A stretch of 64,000 nt of DNA from Leishmania infantum JPCM5 (lineage: Eukaryota > Euglenozoa > Kinetoplastea > Trypanosomatida > Trypanosomatidae), in the NCBI RefSeq assembly GCF_000002875.2, contig NC_009401.2, positions 447,843 through 511,842 on the forward strand. Reading direction: 5' to 3'. The notes under the pieces were generated by a model, which worked only from the letters and a program-made list of their open reading frames with translations, made no database searches and was not told the DNA's origin. The translations under genes were made by a program, and so were the position numbers. Every line of letters begins with the position of its first letter. Positions within the stretch are counted from its first letter, which is position 1. Positions 26,501 to 31,581 of the stretch are shown piece by piece.

Positions 26501-26543
26501 CTTATGCCCTCACACGTGGCGGCGGTGGGCACCGCACTGGTAG
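5514..26543 (+). CDS. Giant TOR-like PIKK pseudokinase (7,009 aa)
   Basis: One uninterrupted ORF encodes a protein about 2.8 times the size of TOR (about 2,500 aa). It follows TOR collinearly. HEAT region: CDPEPLIRKCALESL near residue 2610, LNPSSIFPRLRQVL at 2670 (TOR: MNPAFVMPFLRKML), and LQLLGTISSIEPW near 2856 (TOR: LGLLGALDPY). FAT helices run from about 4577 to 5660. An N-lobe remnant starts near 6082, a catalytic-loop remnant lies at 6589-6622, and a FATC domain closes at 6974-7009 ending WAPHW (TOR: WCPFW). Aligned without gaps over the active site, the ATP lysine is L6106, the catalytic Asp is T6601, the His is E6603, the Asn is T6606 and DFG is ALG (A6620). An FRB domain is not clearly present. 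Long Ala/Ser/Thr-rich, probably disordered inserts separate the conserved blocks. A role as TOR-complex scaffold or regulator is inference. A TRRAP-like identity is the alternative, but the HEAT and FAT motifs favour TOR. Confidence 0.82.
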   Translation: MPSRLAHITTHFFNLPAAQDEPTYGTMRPAQELTSSTTLAMGGATGHRTTGGPLDGSRLMAAMRRGGIASGGGHIYAAGATGRPSSSASSTVALTPLLSPASPTSPVITRWPTFSVSPRSSGGGPRSWTALTKARRALEDSSLGSPSSPVLPSAGAGADVVGIEAALPSLPTWSADARAWPASAGAGVAGKEAASGVAGLVGSRHTSPRIGAAGHHSTLHSATVPMSPTGKLSPSSRWGPAGTAVGHDRSTEGISAGASGRGGDGVGGQGGLHSTLEDSARTLVTEADGDLLVPPLIHFVEDEEVLRYVAELLNRRRVDEVASAVEAVEHASAEDLSVPTKGLSRAVVLQRDYVLSASQSKSLHALMMPSSGAQSTMGHRRAYPSTLVSASDATRNAMKGAVVGDDVGAAVQGRDRSRAASLGPQLHSRGEEEAAAATMRSANTGSVDTGSPTSPLAATASSLYLTALTRPLCDTGSSGVYLSCTSSGDAAASNHSTAQQRSGRSRRSLDATKSGGSASAAAASSAATAALRRADSASEGRTAAADAAMASAPPIDLEGFCLAVRYNVFANYRTLPVHCAQRSYEQLPVRYRAGLDAISADVLQQQQHRDQQQGSTDAVSASDEVANVAVSTSVGSGGAANMGHPRGRRSEGSSAGLSAAAPGAAAYVAEGCHDSVTFIGMGYYGAGGRGGAWPATMNLSGSIGAASTATTPAASPGWLSRGGSMCLDTSVFPSLPSCSMEERAAVTIASPVSVPTTSTPGGAAAPVPAVSPLPSSSPTSAVTTTSATIGDAAAGAGLVSRVAPLHQIQQTIQSFIARGEREVALHFIMATAPYRFSGTTDSDRVLAFFNQIRFFLPSPRFGIVMLAMDAWRSLYRPSVGAGAADCTHMTLELLALIETYLCHGRTYAEYVSGLLMLRAVLALAMENSTLCSRTAAVLLQHRSLLQGRLPTFLLAVWLILMEFYTIDDTLLPPRRVLRDLAANAMQDLFTVALELHMTLPVQNVVANAVNVFFAGPQPQPQLGLSPLVAAFSGGDEVSVDVGHRGGAEASNSSSGNANATAAAVKAAHSLYSNAASNAGKSVDSEAVMLPLRTLDVPAAAVGAGVGVRGSGAPGSGAARSPSLSRATPSIGKAASDDTADTAAAPLPPHRVPGADAASAAASASLSRDPTESSQSAMRTRVVTPASPAPQAPAFSYRAVAKSMWVSVKRAARRLAHSTSVPSPSPALAIAAAVDGRSDAAEAASATKDAIGGTPSLFSAPPAFDLPRRMASARTMAANRHPSPPLLVEVFEDIFRESMEADLSEHAEAVARSTGSVQQQVPLYTTSAAAGSRWLVQSSSSPSSQVARRVAVTNGTAAGGRGTMLSPYHALRQSSAAGSPLLRPGSWAQRRQQRRSFSVTPAAATTLGLESSSAFSDPLWGDIPFDGTVPNRDALWTLPLAHALRVAGRPQTLEATVAASTLTLGAFLCAWRIAGLSDETDSAGSRASRHSSGMATATAASLGANPTEVSIVPSGEPPLPLYFGPASGGAGAGDADPFTEGVVLPLLTPENLVAAAGSGVPAGCRDSLVEPVSLPYPSPATGNSTAMPPGVGASSGAFGVSTGEPEKPVPMLPTTISALASRTGASRCRGRLLASTATDADPEWQSVESAATNVYVPPVAGVAPPIVRASGAATRAARDEVSAATPAVSTDMAALLAVPPLPGPRVSPSLHVAQGAVATAAAARNGFDNTSADHVTLAGLPATAAAAVATPDAAFSHSLGCANEIMQGAAGLVGSATVAGRQSGLPATIPTSTGGLCRARVFPTAAADVSVSDDSRSQVGARGANDTARLTMAAPRPAMGTGTADGRPNVAATVPQTPSLSFFLPSWAAARVMERCVRPCRDATGPATLSSTADGARAATRHTSAVAVTKEAEILLSSVVPILSQYYVDALPASAVTAATQVLVNRAIQSVKSLSQGLRDCSSRLGANSRGGAPTETTARASSGGTTLPSSSAPPESDVAPRDSDMGAPHNGAEPPASSPRAAAPTDTASAATTATPSTPFASPFSAWPAEDSALVDGTELLNAILFMTTVAERYPAVYERMINQRLYPLLHHILLLHNAAVEEPQLWLSMPLSSAAVAAHFNVGDRAAAVLPVAPQQQQQCNSQSVTPPTPMEGEAVIQRMRLITARAMYQRLAMPALVLLSHNMPDDACARRCYPLVVRLAQLGLRRPFSMASVTTALCICAVYPPLSRVCQSELVRAMAVVLATPDDGLSDGDDDGADNTAATTASREAEADGVRVTHHSRRVPLQARHEDEPRGTREEDAIANKPAGPTRGAVLSPRPLPMTAATAAVSQALLPRPSSRRAAPTTAVAATGSAAHPMWRSRLNLQLFFPFSTNVGHLRLSAASVRAARRRQAAQTRLIKHHCFRAMSLFYSSWEGTTLFFLEVCLPYLWHPDAQLRLECVQCCMRWLLSDCWHSTDQTLLHHHAATPTASAGGVDAAPSTALTSFHGIVTAAVTRAPVRDPRTTANSGSSAKGGVHGTTALRCLTTLSTPAPTQAGQVRVPYHAPPRRTAEALRNGVSSGFDEGAAAGPAVPAATTRAPAMSICTVQHHGRTHVNALREVVHHLVELAVCDPEPLIRKCALESLSPETYPLLYPHEPFVHQLFTVLWDSHMPNRSRAAQLLCALAPLNPSSIFPRLRQVLVRYTEDLTNSIARLAAPSLPAKSTSAPLSVAPPGHIHEDALFVLFQIASRLKQSTHLYLPQLLSIVSSVLRSVSSPRGSVLQALHFLVALREDSTEEQSALFAPFFDLVAQQLIDGDGDTARLLATVAALQSLLQQFSGSAHSSSKTLPMVVERLHSLLYRKPSVVTEFAMAVLQLLGTISSIEPWDSEAAPRAPALLRRPQNRYALPPLSSSAGVLGRGRAVRSRWLDRDERADSAAEALAQLQKADRFAPFTARAWCDTVLRALMRTVSEYVNGTMSQTQGGLCTCLAAIMNILTNTVAIHHLELYLPTVLTLVIDLLEKRQTRWRNVETAYQSAVGPAEAGKINDSSEAIRQLFLRRLFDLVLAAGRRIGPMYPLLNVFLRRSWKTMSPRGIVQCCEVLDALCWAVPDLLRDDCDVWIPSLLEALIQYDALVVTHRRAHEGVPDSAPAAANTSTGAAATGTAAGTAVTPTESEETPAAPASTSRNFSASANRMSPARHGSVAADANDSSSSPLKKPHKLPQSLHRAAAADGTEEAPWEQQLKLVYQALTLCLTSLQPLVPPLAKRFVAVSLSECLKSSHVPRGEAVRRTAAPPAAAGPTDGRTEQGSGFDADYSATLATSTRSSLQSLWPAAGATTASAVFDLMADPHEELISFLNACVCRPLLEYMVHSNLSSVSMKLVKNLLSRLESLSAVHEEALQRLWGAMSRRTASLLSQPESSRGLSWMPDAASGTATCPDGSVGSLAAPARAQLEVKLREARELLHLQRARQHEEGGGSANASGCGAGAFSSLAAFYAAPRSASEALWFNNAALSRMWVQSADRAVTVRRYFPFDAVHTSWETEGEVQLLGCLLVSAAWHHPPSTTAFATTLHTYFAQRFGPDSVAVAYVRCICSSYYNLCMPLASAHDEMAVKWAEQQQQRVATAGSGSDAGAESDTSLTTATRSAVMRGPGFYDAAGQVTREGSADIILRHLSSPVAQTAVATAPARRNAAASPRGGAALSGSSGMGSRAVSWEEDAPAPAITGGEGTSAPSSAAATAFVGASGTRATTRWAQGNSVAASLGSVLTTTAIVCGDSTNDMALARPMTAYPSMERLDSSSDGRRSAEMNTTVRFSDHDEDQDGNGRTWADSHYAHHTRSGNGGSAMPHRPHISYQQLNANQLHQLQYPLPTRTATSTPFCGPNSLPRTITAHSTNGADTSPSTTHNHSPTIATLAIPVEAGAGGSLDNYVNASAPVGVSGLRSGSGSGSSFYPGSFFTSAVVTEGRTGCDAGACSGVVNSSPHRHHPHASLGAGDGGSSADAESVYGRGSSEAVPPAHASVGGGTGAHLTTPICRPFQLPHPQLFPAGQSYGPYPISSRASPNVNLGQQPAASPSGSAGMLSLGSFTAASVDYPRGFLGLSALAFSPVGGAGGGAHGAAGGPGGIPPRWRFASIAASVTADDVASPNSFTMPPAGGGVGGATLSFTVASHDAAAVQQQACRRLSPLVSHPPLHHHLSCGTMTPATATMRSRGGSGNDLSGYQLQPPPVQHAQKQPPPALLSPEASATSAATWTAAAGAVRSTATTATGTPPLRAETRIFTSAVQSPSATTQMDHDGSTSPAAEAASGRLGKEAATSPCVAREMSEACAAFASAHEAGEVAHNNSLIAYFELHRSISGHGWRSWWEQFCLYLLQCSPDYCIQACEPFARQHHIAFSYSELLPLALLSTLPSCTVAELVAWLRALRDFYAFHTDPSAPVPQQVASGVARVAHDIRLYHRTFFPPEVVSRVVDVWLPESVVAELANRSLNPPLRILYLEQDLTRFFSWGCTALLMVSADDVASALERTLFVQDPRFQQWLSAAAATASEMRSRGRAVARSPGRRRRSCKAVMRLAAAVAKSSSSIIDTLTPSALELLGFHRAAALEYVRMYEEQQLSERRDSRRGAAAEEDEAAQFSPGPTSKDTATRHHSSAAAARLIVGAMRCHICLCDFEAVLRLWEAVKGRGAADATTSMASSSPSADACSEASDGDSGSAVVWDGCRRASSCVLSPETARYVVMSAQALSRWDYVQEAAHYAFGRGSAGGLSWTASAPQEAQGHTPKSGGPAANSAVTPQMQRLQQPPGSPRWAEDVEEEGHAQQFLDEVFSSGLPSVMGVTVDHRAADHTRESLLQRQMEVFVGAALVAAHDYDGAKRALTAVRDGLRDSYAVFHSDNDRVKLEWSSIFQQLSDLEEGMHALEQVPAAQEGVAAVPTSTESGGTSAAWSGARLPALDREINGKLFPEVTVRRLRNITCRPVSATTTILQLFMIIAVRSAIAPVTWQLDNVLALGERLEKAGQPMRAVQVLHHYAHLPVVATSFTATAMEFKQQLNLEMLRRLIRNLSSEEDLREVYACVQTALRNDLWLARRAATRRMSAVSPTSSFSASPSAAAALSSWPLRNQLAMDAAAPRGSMLTAQELGPSLSHYQVDLLLLNVACRRRLAHVLLHRAPLAHRPSPVAVTSATSGASAPLADATVSNSAPSWTSDAVRHPTNMFSLPMDVDRTLRRVATDVVEDEKATRTDSHSPASSSITHQPSDFPATTAAPLSARSGAGSTAAATNCTGDGASCRHDSAESGRVGRSDTSPARERRAKMDEAAATAMEEPVEAKEEGILSLESVTGKTAMFAEYYLLEQAVAVTCYVPSVWREFGLVLFDVCMAIHAEWRSTGDEETKQNFLAQSAKAIHGLQRAAQLWRSQSESVFSRGIGPFPATMLRRHGHARTALPSAHLLLKALHLAVTCEVIVQDDARAAAASATEATTAAAAAAAVVVTPSLSPAPFSASSPAPRPSSLGAGSETANDAEEAEVASGTGGGGRTCSAFTTPRSLSASQRTEQPRAGACEAGTTEGTETENSRDPTTIENSADTTVQPSPHSASQPQPAAAAAVTEQQGGFACLDFSAASYLQWAAVAPFLLAAATRHHSLYAALRDMCVQSRDMLRQLVFPLIAMFEHGYGTMLAQPAGHPRYHRASTAEEAPAATASRHLTSTFVAAGSGGQEGGRRQQQRKGLKPSARVFEGEDGDEHVSGVSCSNSTEAPSLLEHPGMAEGDTSDAGLIAKRAARTSAIEVTGRWHKGGRRVPRAALTMPLLPTRAGTADGEAATLGGPTASYTVSAPHRLMSPLEESEREVYSSLLADIAAASLGHRRLIHEAMQMRTFVQGLWEVPKAASQRRNSLRAAMRQDGMDASLASSGVVEGAPPPTQRPREAASSGAASHGTTRAKGAASGFVAIDDAGGMHGEMELLLDGFCPLPAPLWLLPSVFGVGMTAGDAGGSSAHNNTGGDEGARAGKAHSGGVGPGPDAATLGRPHGGQSAGPTSPASTAPATRTAGYCGARVDDGGGGVAGLPRPSAASLPASATPAHDQRAAHSTTTSAVSFAPATVPTIMHVRRYAVLKPAPHHQCEEVIFVMLSDGLVCRFRHAAPAATTKSGEALGACEPPHGATDCASVQLGQSRKSGAASVGAGAKGAPTASGNSGADRYLLPCALMEQIASLLLSHLPLTHLQRPFVLPLAVQDYMTMLPEHRTSPLILGAATAASVRSDDPQGWRHDMALLTGPSSGSSAAALRTATQLLAWSSDATRTPPSLYHLMDDYTVHLRVREMALAAQEAVEAYPALDLDAMQIAAETGRRPGVSADNAYPFNWAYGYPASAPPTDEAAAALTSSHRYRDLVQRRRMNEGRFDQLVAAAYDDGCVGPLITFLQGMLAARPPPPPSPSPPAPATQTGAAALTNTASTTATTTSPFSASSSAPAPQPFRSPEETFSMQQRLYAYAAVLPRTEAHLRNVLAAVSAVAAGGEDNVTKESSTPSSSSSPLSPAVSPVLNTKKRHYGHRQAFTATQATPLSARELQACRLALFRLESARCRFALNDAFSADSSNASHWLEARRTYAKELSEWSVMEYLLDVHTRECGTVLVNTYDGHVAVHALGRYCLQPPPRQSRGACVKEAAMCAADIAPLIVSPFPTHDATLFRLTPVLVAGLPLQSAHAAFQYHASSVLYEIFQYVRDLTGIATYGVDCVTAFAHAAAAPHAAPSPSLHTSSTDTPLSTCRSSDFSVNASGDLSAALPSRRAALRPEGNRASTSGSVNAGAALEDAPEPSTAAAPRRAGTKVAVASTKRQREAPPPLEYLVSVPATVASTAPSSAFGAPPARGVAPRHPNSPLDDAADASTLPLPPRCFDSSSFRLKLSYDALFALHEEAERSGRATMLRLLRSQREATEAQWLHVTPTSPSRDGDDGNAVETKPSAASHGATGAKVGRTLPSPLSNAADDDDDGAPRPTSAFDLAAAMITAATDEENLLGVDGLCPHTWRRWAPHW

Positions 26544-27288
26544 CGCATTTTGCATGCGCGATGGGGACGAGGCCTCTTGTGTTTTTTTTTTCTTGCTGCT
26601 GTGTTTCTGTACATGTGCCTGTATTTCTCACGACAGCAGTGCTGCAGTCTGCACCTCCATGCGTGTATCCACGCATGTCAGCGCGAGCTTCGCGAGGCTG
26701 AGGAAATGAACGCAAACCACAAGCGGCGACGAGGTCGGCATCAACCTTCTCTTCCACTCTCCTTCTCCTGCCCTCGTTACACTGCAGCGGCGCCGACGCA
26801 CGACACGAGGACGCAGAGACCAGCGAGACGGCTCAGCAGCTCGCTCGCGCCGCCGCTGGGGACGCTCTCCCCCGCCGACGCTCGGCATTGCGGAGCCCTT
26901 ATGCCCTCCATTTGTTGCGTTTGTGGATTACCCGCGTCTCTTGCACGCTCCCTTCCTGCCCCCATCTCCCCACTCCTCTCACTATTCCTTTTCGCGGACC
27001 CTGGGCGCATCTGCGCGTCCGTCGAGTATGTTGTCGGTGCGTGTGCACGTTCCTCCCTTCTCTCTCCGCCATCTCTGTTTGAGCGTTTGACGACGCATGG
27101 CCTCGTCAAACGCTCCGCAACTCTCCTCCATGCTTTTGGATCCCTCTCGTGCTCAAGCCGTTCCACTTCACACCCCGCGAATCACCGGCGAAGCGTCGCC
27201 TTTCACGGCGGGAGAAGGGCATTTGAGTACGTAGTCCCGCGCGCATACGCACTCGCATTCACGCGGACGGCACTCCGCTCCCCGCATC
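26544..27288. other. Intergenic region, 0.75 kb
   Basis: No gene seen. It holds a short 3' UTR with a T run at about 26582-26591, C/T-rich tracts at about 26747-26780, 27050-27080 and 27118-27153, and the 5' UTR of the amidase-like gene. Confidence 0.6.
27118..27157 (+). promoter_or_regulatory. Candidate trans-splice acceptor for the amidase-like gene
   Basis: A C/T-rich stretch ends with AG at 27156-27157, about 130 bases before the ATG at 27289. An upstream alternative follows the tract ending near 26786. Confidence 0.4.
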
Positions 27289-29481
27289 ATGAGCTCGGCC
27301 ACCTCCTCCGCGGCTCTGCAGTTCTCGCGCAGCAGCGCGCGCCACATGGTGCGTCAGCTGCACCACCGCGTGGTGGAGCAGCGGCAGGCAGTCATGGAAT
27401 GCCGCAACCGTGCCGAGGCCATGTCTGCCCGCGACACCGCGCGCAGCGGTCGTGCCGGCGAGGCGGAACAGTCGTCGCTGCCCTGCTTTGCCGACGTGGC
27501 GGCAGAGAAGGCCGTGATGCAGAGCTTCATTCCGGATGGGCTGCTGAGTGGCATTGCCGTCGCCGTCTCAGACGCGCTGGATGTTCAGGAGTTCTACACC
27601 AGCTCTCGGCTTTGCACGCCGATGCACCACGACGCCGCATGCAAGGAGTTCCCGCTGATCTCGTGGCTACGTCTCCATGGTGCTCAGTTCGTCGGCAAGC
27701 TGAGGTGCTGCACCCCCTTTGCGCTGAGCGAGGGCATCGTCTTCGGCCCCGAGAAGCCGGCTTCTATCGCCGTTACCGAGCACACGTGCGACTATGCCAT
27801 CAGCTGCTCACTGAACGGGCCCCCGTCGGTGTTGTGTGCGGTGCATCACGATATGGTCGGCTTCAAGCCGACCTCACAGACATTCGGCACCTTCACGGAG
27901 CGGTTTGAGCTGGCGGTGCCGTCGATGACGGTCGGGCTGTCGGCGCGCTGCCTAGATGACTTGATGTACCTGTGGCAGGTCTACACCGCCTCGATCGACC
28001 CCGAGGCGCACTTCGAGGCAACGTCGGCGAAGCGGGCGAAGTCCAAAACCTCCTCTACTGCGGTGAGCACGAGCGCCTCTTCGCCACCCTCTGCGCCGAT
28101 GCACAGCGGCGCATCGGCGTCCGCGGCCACTGCCGGCGAGCTCACGGGTGAATACAGTACGGCGAGCGTCGCCGGGGATGTGCCGCCGTTGCCCGCCCTG
28201 AGCACTACCGCGGCGCCTCGTGGCGGTGACCCCAGTCATCCGCAGGCCTCCGACCCACCGGCGCGTCTAGTGCAGCTCATCAGCAGCTGGTGGAGCGGCA
28301 AGGCGGCGCCGAAGGTGAAACACCCTGATGATGTGCCCAAGTACTCCAACCCAGATATACTCGACCACAGCCCGTATAACTACACGGTGCGCAGCCGCAG
28401 CGGCCACATCGCCGACATCGACGTTGGCTGGTGCGACTACAACGCCGAGGCAGCCATGGCGGACGACTTCAACCAGCCATCGCGACCAGGCTTTCTGCGG
28501 CGGCTCTTCACTGGGGCGCAGACATACGAGGCGCCGAAGGTCGAGCTCGCTGTTGGCTACCCGGCGGAGTGGATTGACCAGTACTGCACGAACAAGTACA
28601 CGTCGTCGGCCGAGTTCCACCAGCGTATCACGGACGCCGTGTCCATGCACAGCGCACTGCACTACAACCAAAAACTTGAGATTGTGCCGCTGGCGTTCGA
28701 CTTCTCCGTGGAGGAGGTGATGGAGGCGGTGACGGTCATCTCACGCTACGAGCTTGCGAAGGCGTTCGAGCGACTCGTCGCGCCGGCGACGGCTCCCGCT
28801 CAGGCTGACGAGGACGCGAAGAGCGGCGCGGTGCATGAGCAGAGCGGCAACGGCGATAATGACAAGGACAACTTGACTGTGTCTTCCCCAGGCAAGGCAC
28901 TGCAGCTCCCTGTTGTGCCTGGCGTGGAGCCGATCGCGCTTAGCGGCGGCGATGCTCCGGGGACGAACCGGCCTCACCTGTTCGTGGGGCTCTCCGGTAC
29001 TCCGGAGGATTTACCAGCGTCGCTGGCCGACTCCGTCCAGGCTGGCCAGAAGTTGTCTGTTCGCGACTACCATCGCGCCCTGCGCGTCCGCGATGACGTG
29101 GTGCGTTCTACCGAGGAGCAGTTCATGGACGTGGACTGCTTTGTCACGCCGCTGCTGTGCGACCCGTACACGAGCGGCGATGTGCGCAGTGCGCGCCTCA
29201 TGTTGCCCTTCCAGCTTGCCGGCAACCCCATTCTCTCTGTGCAGGTGGACCCGCAGACACCGGTGGCGATGGTCGGCGAACTCGGCCGCGATGCCGCGCT
29301 CATGGAGGACGCGTTTTGCTTCCTGCAGTTTGTGCGCGGCGCGTCCCCGTCTTTGTGGCGTGAGAAGGTGGTTGGAGAGAGCCCGGTGGCAGCGCCGGGT
29401 GCTGACAAGGGCGGCCAAGCTGGTGCAGCCGAGATCGCCACCCGCTCGCAACCAGGCGGGTCGGCCGCGTTGACCACTTAG
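27289..29481 (+). CDS. Amidase-signature family protein, probably inactive
   Basis: A 730-residue protein with the outline of an amidase-signature enzyme (the GatA, fatty-acid amide hydrolase and acetamidase group). Matching blocks: GIAVAVSDALD near residues 88-98 (usual GVPIAVKDN), the RLHGAQFVGK stretch near 128-137 (usual RLREAGAVVLGK), MVGFKPTSQTFG near 190-201 (usual VVGLKPTYGRVS), a DVDCFVTPLL block near 613, and LPFQLAGNPILSVQV near 640. The family uses a Lys/cis-Ser/Ser triad. Here the lysine position is Ser94 and, counting back from VGFKP without gaps, the nucleophile falls on Pro179 in place of the GGS motif; only the cis-Ser (Ser174) seems kept. A low-complexity insert lies at about 245-320. 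Length exceeds typical amidases (450-600). Substrate unknown; it may be a non-catalytic relative of GatA. Confidence 0.65.
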   Translation: MSSATSSAALQFSRSSARHMVRQLHHRVVEQRQAVMECRNRAEAMSARDTARSGRAGEAEQSSLPCFADVAAEKAVMQSFIPDGLLSGIAVAVSDALDVQEFYTSSRLCTPMHHDAACKEFPLISWLRLHGAQFVGKLRCCTPFALSEGIVFGPEKPASIAVTEHTCDYAISCSLNGPPSVLCAVHHDMVGFKPTSQTFGTFTERFELAVPSMTVGLSARCLDDLMYLWQVYTASIDPEAHFEATSAKRAKSKTSSTAVSTSASSPPSAPMHSGASASAATAGELTGEYSTASVAGDVPPLPALSTTAAPRGGDPSHPQASDPPARLVQLISSWWSGKAAPKVKHPDDVPKYSNPDILDHSPYNYTVRSRSGHIADIDVGWCDYNAEAAMADDFNQPSRPGFLRRLFTGAQTYEAPKVELAVGYPAEWIDQYCTNKYTSSAEFHQRITDAVSMHSALHYNQKLEIVPLAFDFSVEEVMEAVTVISRYELAKAFERLVAPATAPAQADEDAKSGAVHEQSGNGDNDKDNLTVSSPGKALQLPVVPGVEPIALSGGDAPGTNRPHLFVGLSGTPEDLPASLADSVQAGQKLSVRDYHRALRVRDDVVRSTEEQFMDVDCFVTPLLCDPYTSGDVRSARLMLPFQLAGNPILSVQVDPQTPVAMVGELGRDAALMEDAFCFLQFVRGASPSLWREKVVGESPVAAPGADKGGQAGAAEIATRSQPGGSAALTT

Positions 29482-30570
29482 CAGACGGACCCACGCCTCG
29501 GCGCATGATGAACATCGAGTTAGGGCTCATTGGTAACGCCGCAGACGGTGAAGGAAGTACGAGGTGAGGCGGCCGCAGTGGCGGATGTGTGCGTTGGGAT
29601 GCGCGGCCCAGGCATGTGTGGAGGGAGGGAAGGCGATGCACTCCGTACGTCGGTAAGGAGGGGGAGGGGGCAGAGCTGAGGCGGAATGGTGCTTTCACAG
29701 AGAGAGAAGTACGAGGAGGGCAGGTCTTGCTGTCTGCATCTCGTACGCCCCCTCCTTTTTTGCCCTGCCAACTCCTTTTCGGCGCCCACCATCGCGTTGT
29801 GTCGCTCTGTCGACGCCGTCGACGGTTCTTTGTTTTGTTTGGTTATCTCCGTTGCACTTGCTTCAACATCTGTGCGTGTGAGCACTTTCCGACCCTCGTG
29901 GTTCTCCGATCGGCAATCACGCTGCTGCGGTGTGGCGGCGCATGCTGACTCTCTCTCACCGACCGCCCCTCTCTCCCCCTCCCTCCGCACCCCGTCCTCG
30001 CCACCAATGTGATGTACTCTCCCCCTCTTGCTCTTGTCGACTTATGTGGCTCTTCCTCCCCCCCTCCCCACCCGCTCAATACGTATATCTATATACTCGT
30101 TTTGTCTGCCCTCTGCTGCGGCACAAGGAGGACACACGCGCTGTAGCCACCGCACCTTATCCGCACCACCTGTCTGTCTCTCCCCCACGCACGCACACCC
30201 ACACCGTTCGCACGCATCGCGCACCCTCGTGAGGCACACAGCGCTTCGTCTTCGTGCTCTTCATTACGGGGCTGTCGTCTCTTTCCCGGCTGGGGAGAAG
30301 CGAAAACGTTGCGGTGTTACACTTCCCTTTCGTAGTGGCGCCTCTTACCACGCCATCCGCCATCGAACTTGTCGTGGCGGCTGCTATCGTGCCGCAGTTC
30401 CTAGCTGCTCCCGCTGCATTGCGACCTCCGTGGCTGTCTGTGATTGTGCATCACTGGAGCTGCTGCTGCTGCCGGCGGTCTCTAGTGACGTTCCCGCCGC
30501 TCTCGCTGGGGTTTCGGCTTCCTCTTCTGCGCCCTTTGCACACCGTCACGCAGGCCCCGGGAACGTGATC
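29482..30570. other. Intergenic region, 1.1 kb
   Basis: No supported gene. It contains C/T-rich tracts at about 29960-30000 and 30015-30080 and a shorter one ending in AG at 30334-30335. Short ORFs overlap in several frames and carry no recognisable motif. Confidence 0.55.
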
Positions 30571-31581
30571 ATGATGTCCCCTGAAATAACTGAGACCGAT
30601 GAGGCAGAGAATATGCCACGCGAGCTTCGCGGTAAAGGCAAGCCGATGCCGTGCGACAAGTTTGTGAGGGTTGGCCGGTGCCATAGCACACGAAAGGAAG
30701 TGATTATCTGCTACAGAACTCTCGGTGATCCCTCCAACCCATGCCTGCTGCTCGTCATAGGCCTCGGTGGTACCTTGCTTCACTGGCCGGGCGAGTTTCT
30801 CGCTGAACTTCTCAAGAACGGTTTCTACCTTGTTTTGTTTGACAACCGCGACTCGGGTCTGTCGACCCACTTCGACGGCTACCCGACCCCGTGCCTCCCC
30901 TGCATGGTATTCCAGTCGTGGTCCCCCCTTTGCGGAGGCGCGCCGCCCTACACGCTCTACGACATGGCGAATGATGCTTGGTGTTTGCTGACGGCACTCG
31001 GGATTGGCCGCGCGCACCTCTTGGGCACCTCCATGGGTGGCATGATTGCGCAGTGCATGGCCATAGAATATCCTAAGCGGGTGTGTAGCCTCACGATTTG
31101 TTACTCGCACAGCAGCGGCCCGTATGTGAAGCCGCAGGCGTGTCGCGTGACGCTGGCGTTGCTGGACAAGCCTGCTAGCCTGTCCCTGAAGGACGTCGAG
31201 GACTATGTTGTTCGCAGTGACTGCCTCTTCAGGGGCGACTACCCGCTGGACGAGGCGCATGTGCGCGAGGTCGCCGCGACTAACTTCATGCGAAGCCCTC
31301 CCTACAAGAGCGGGTTGCTGCGACACGTATGGGCGGTGCAGCGCGCGAGTAATCGCGAGCCTGCCCTCCGCCGGCTGAGGGGCTTCCCAGTGCTCGTCGT
31401 ACACGGCAGGAAGGATCTGATGATACCGTACGAAAACGGCTTGCGGCTGGCGTGCGTGCTGTGCAATGCAAAACTCGTTCTCTTTCCTCACATGGGGCAT
31501 TCTATCCCGAGGCCGCTCTACGTGGAGATCGCGATGGAGGTCGGTTTGCAGAAGCTACGCATGGTGAACGTGCCGCTGTAG
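30571..31581 (+). CDS. Alpha/beta hydrolase, paralogue A
   Basis: A 336-residue serine hydrolase of the alpha/beta fold. Nucleophile elbow GTSMGG places the serine at 154; the acid is Asp282 in HGRKD and the base His310 in MGH, so the triad is complete. The family-specific blocks are VGRCHSTRKEVIICY (N-terminal), LFDNRDSGLSTH (usual RFDNRDVGLST), YTLYDMANDAWCLL and GGMIAQC. These blocks also mark a large group of bacterial hydrolases resembling RdmC-type methylesterases, so the substrate could be an ester, lactone or lipid; none can be chosen from sequence. It is the shortest of four paralogues in the window. The ORF extends upstream only through a TTG start across 5' UTR-like sequence; the first ATG (30571, followed at once by a second) is used. 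No targeting signal is evident; cytosolic location is assumed. Confidence 0.85.
   Translation: MMSPEITETDEAENMPRELRGKGKPMPCDKFVRVGRCHSTRKEVIICYRTLGDPSNPCLLLVIGLGGTLLHWPGEFLAELLKNGFYLVLFDNRDSGLSTHFDGYPTPCLPCMVFQSWSPLCGGAPPYTLYDMANDAWCLLTALGIGRAHLLGTSMGGMIAQCMAIEYPKRVCSLTICYSHSSGPYVKPQACRVTLALLDKPASLSLKDVEDYVVRSDCLFRGDYPLDEAHVREVAATNFMRSPPYKSGLLRHVWAVQRASNREPALRRLRGFPVLVVHGRKDLMIPYENGLRLACVLCNAKLVLFPHMGHSIPRPLYVEIAMEVGLQKLRMVNVPL

Noticed and set aside
5514..26543. Calling the giant protein an active TOR kinase or TRRAP orthologue
   Set aside because: Catalytic residues are absent, against an active kinase; the HEAT and FAT motifs align to TOR, not clearly to TRRAP.
26550..27908. 452-codon ORF overlapping the amidase-like gene
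   Set aside because: It reads the pyrimidine-rich spacer and then the amidase gene out of frame; the amidase frame has family motifs and the better start.
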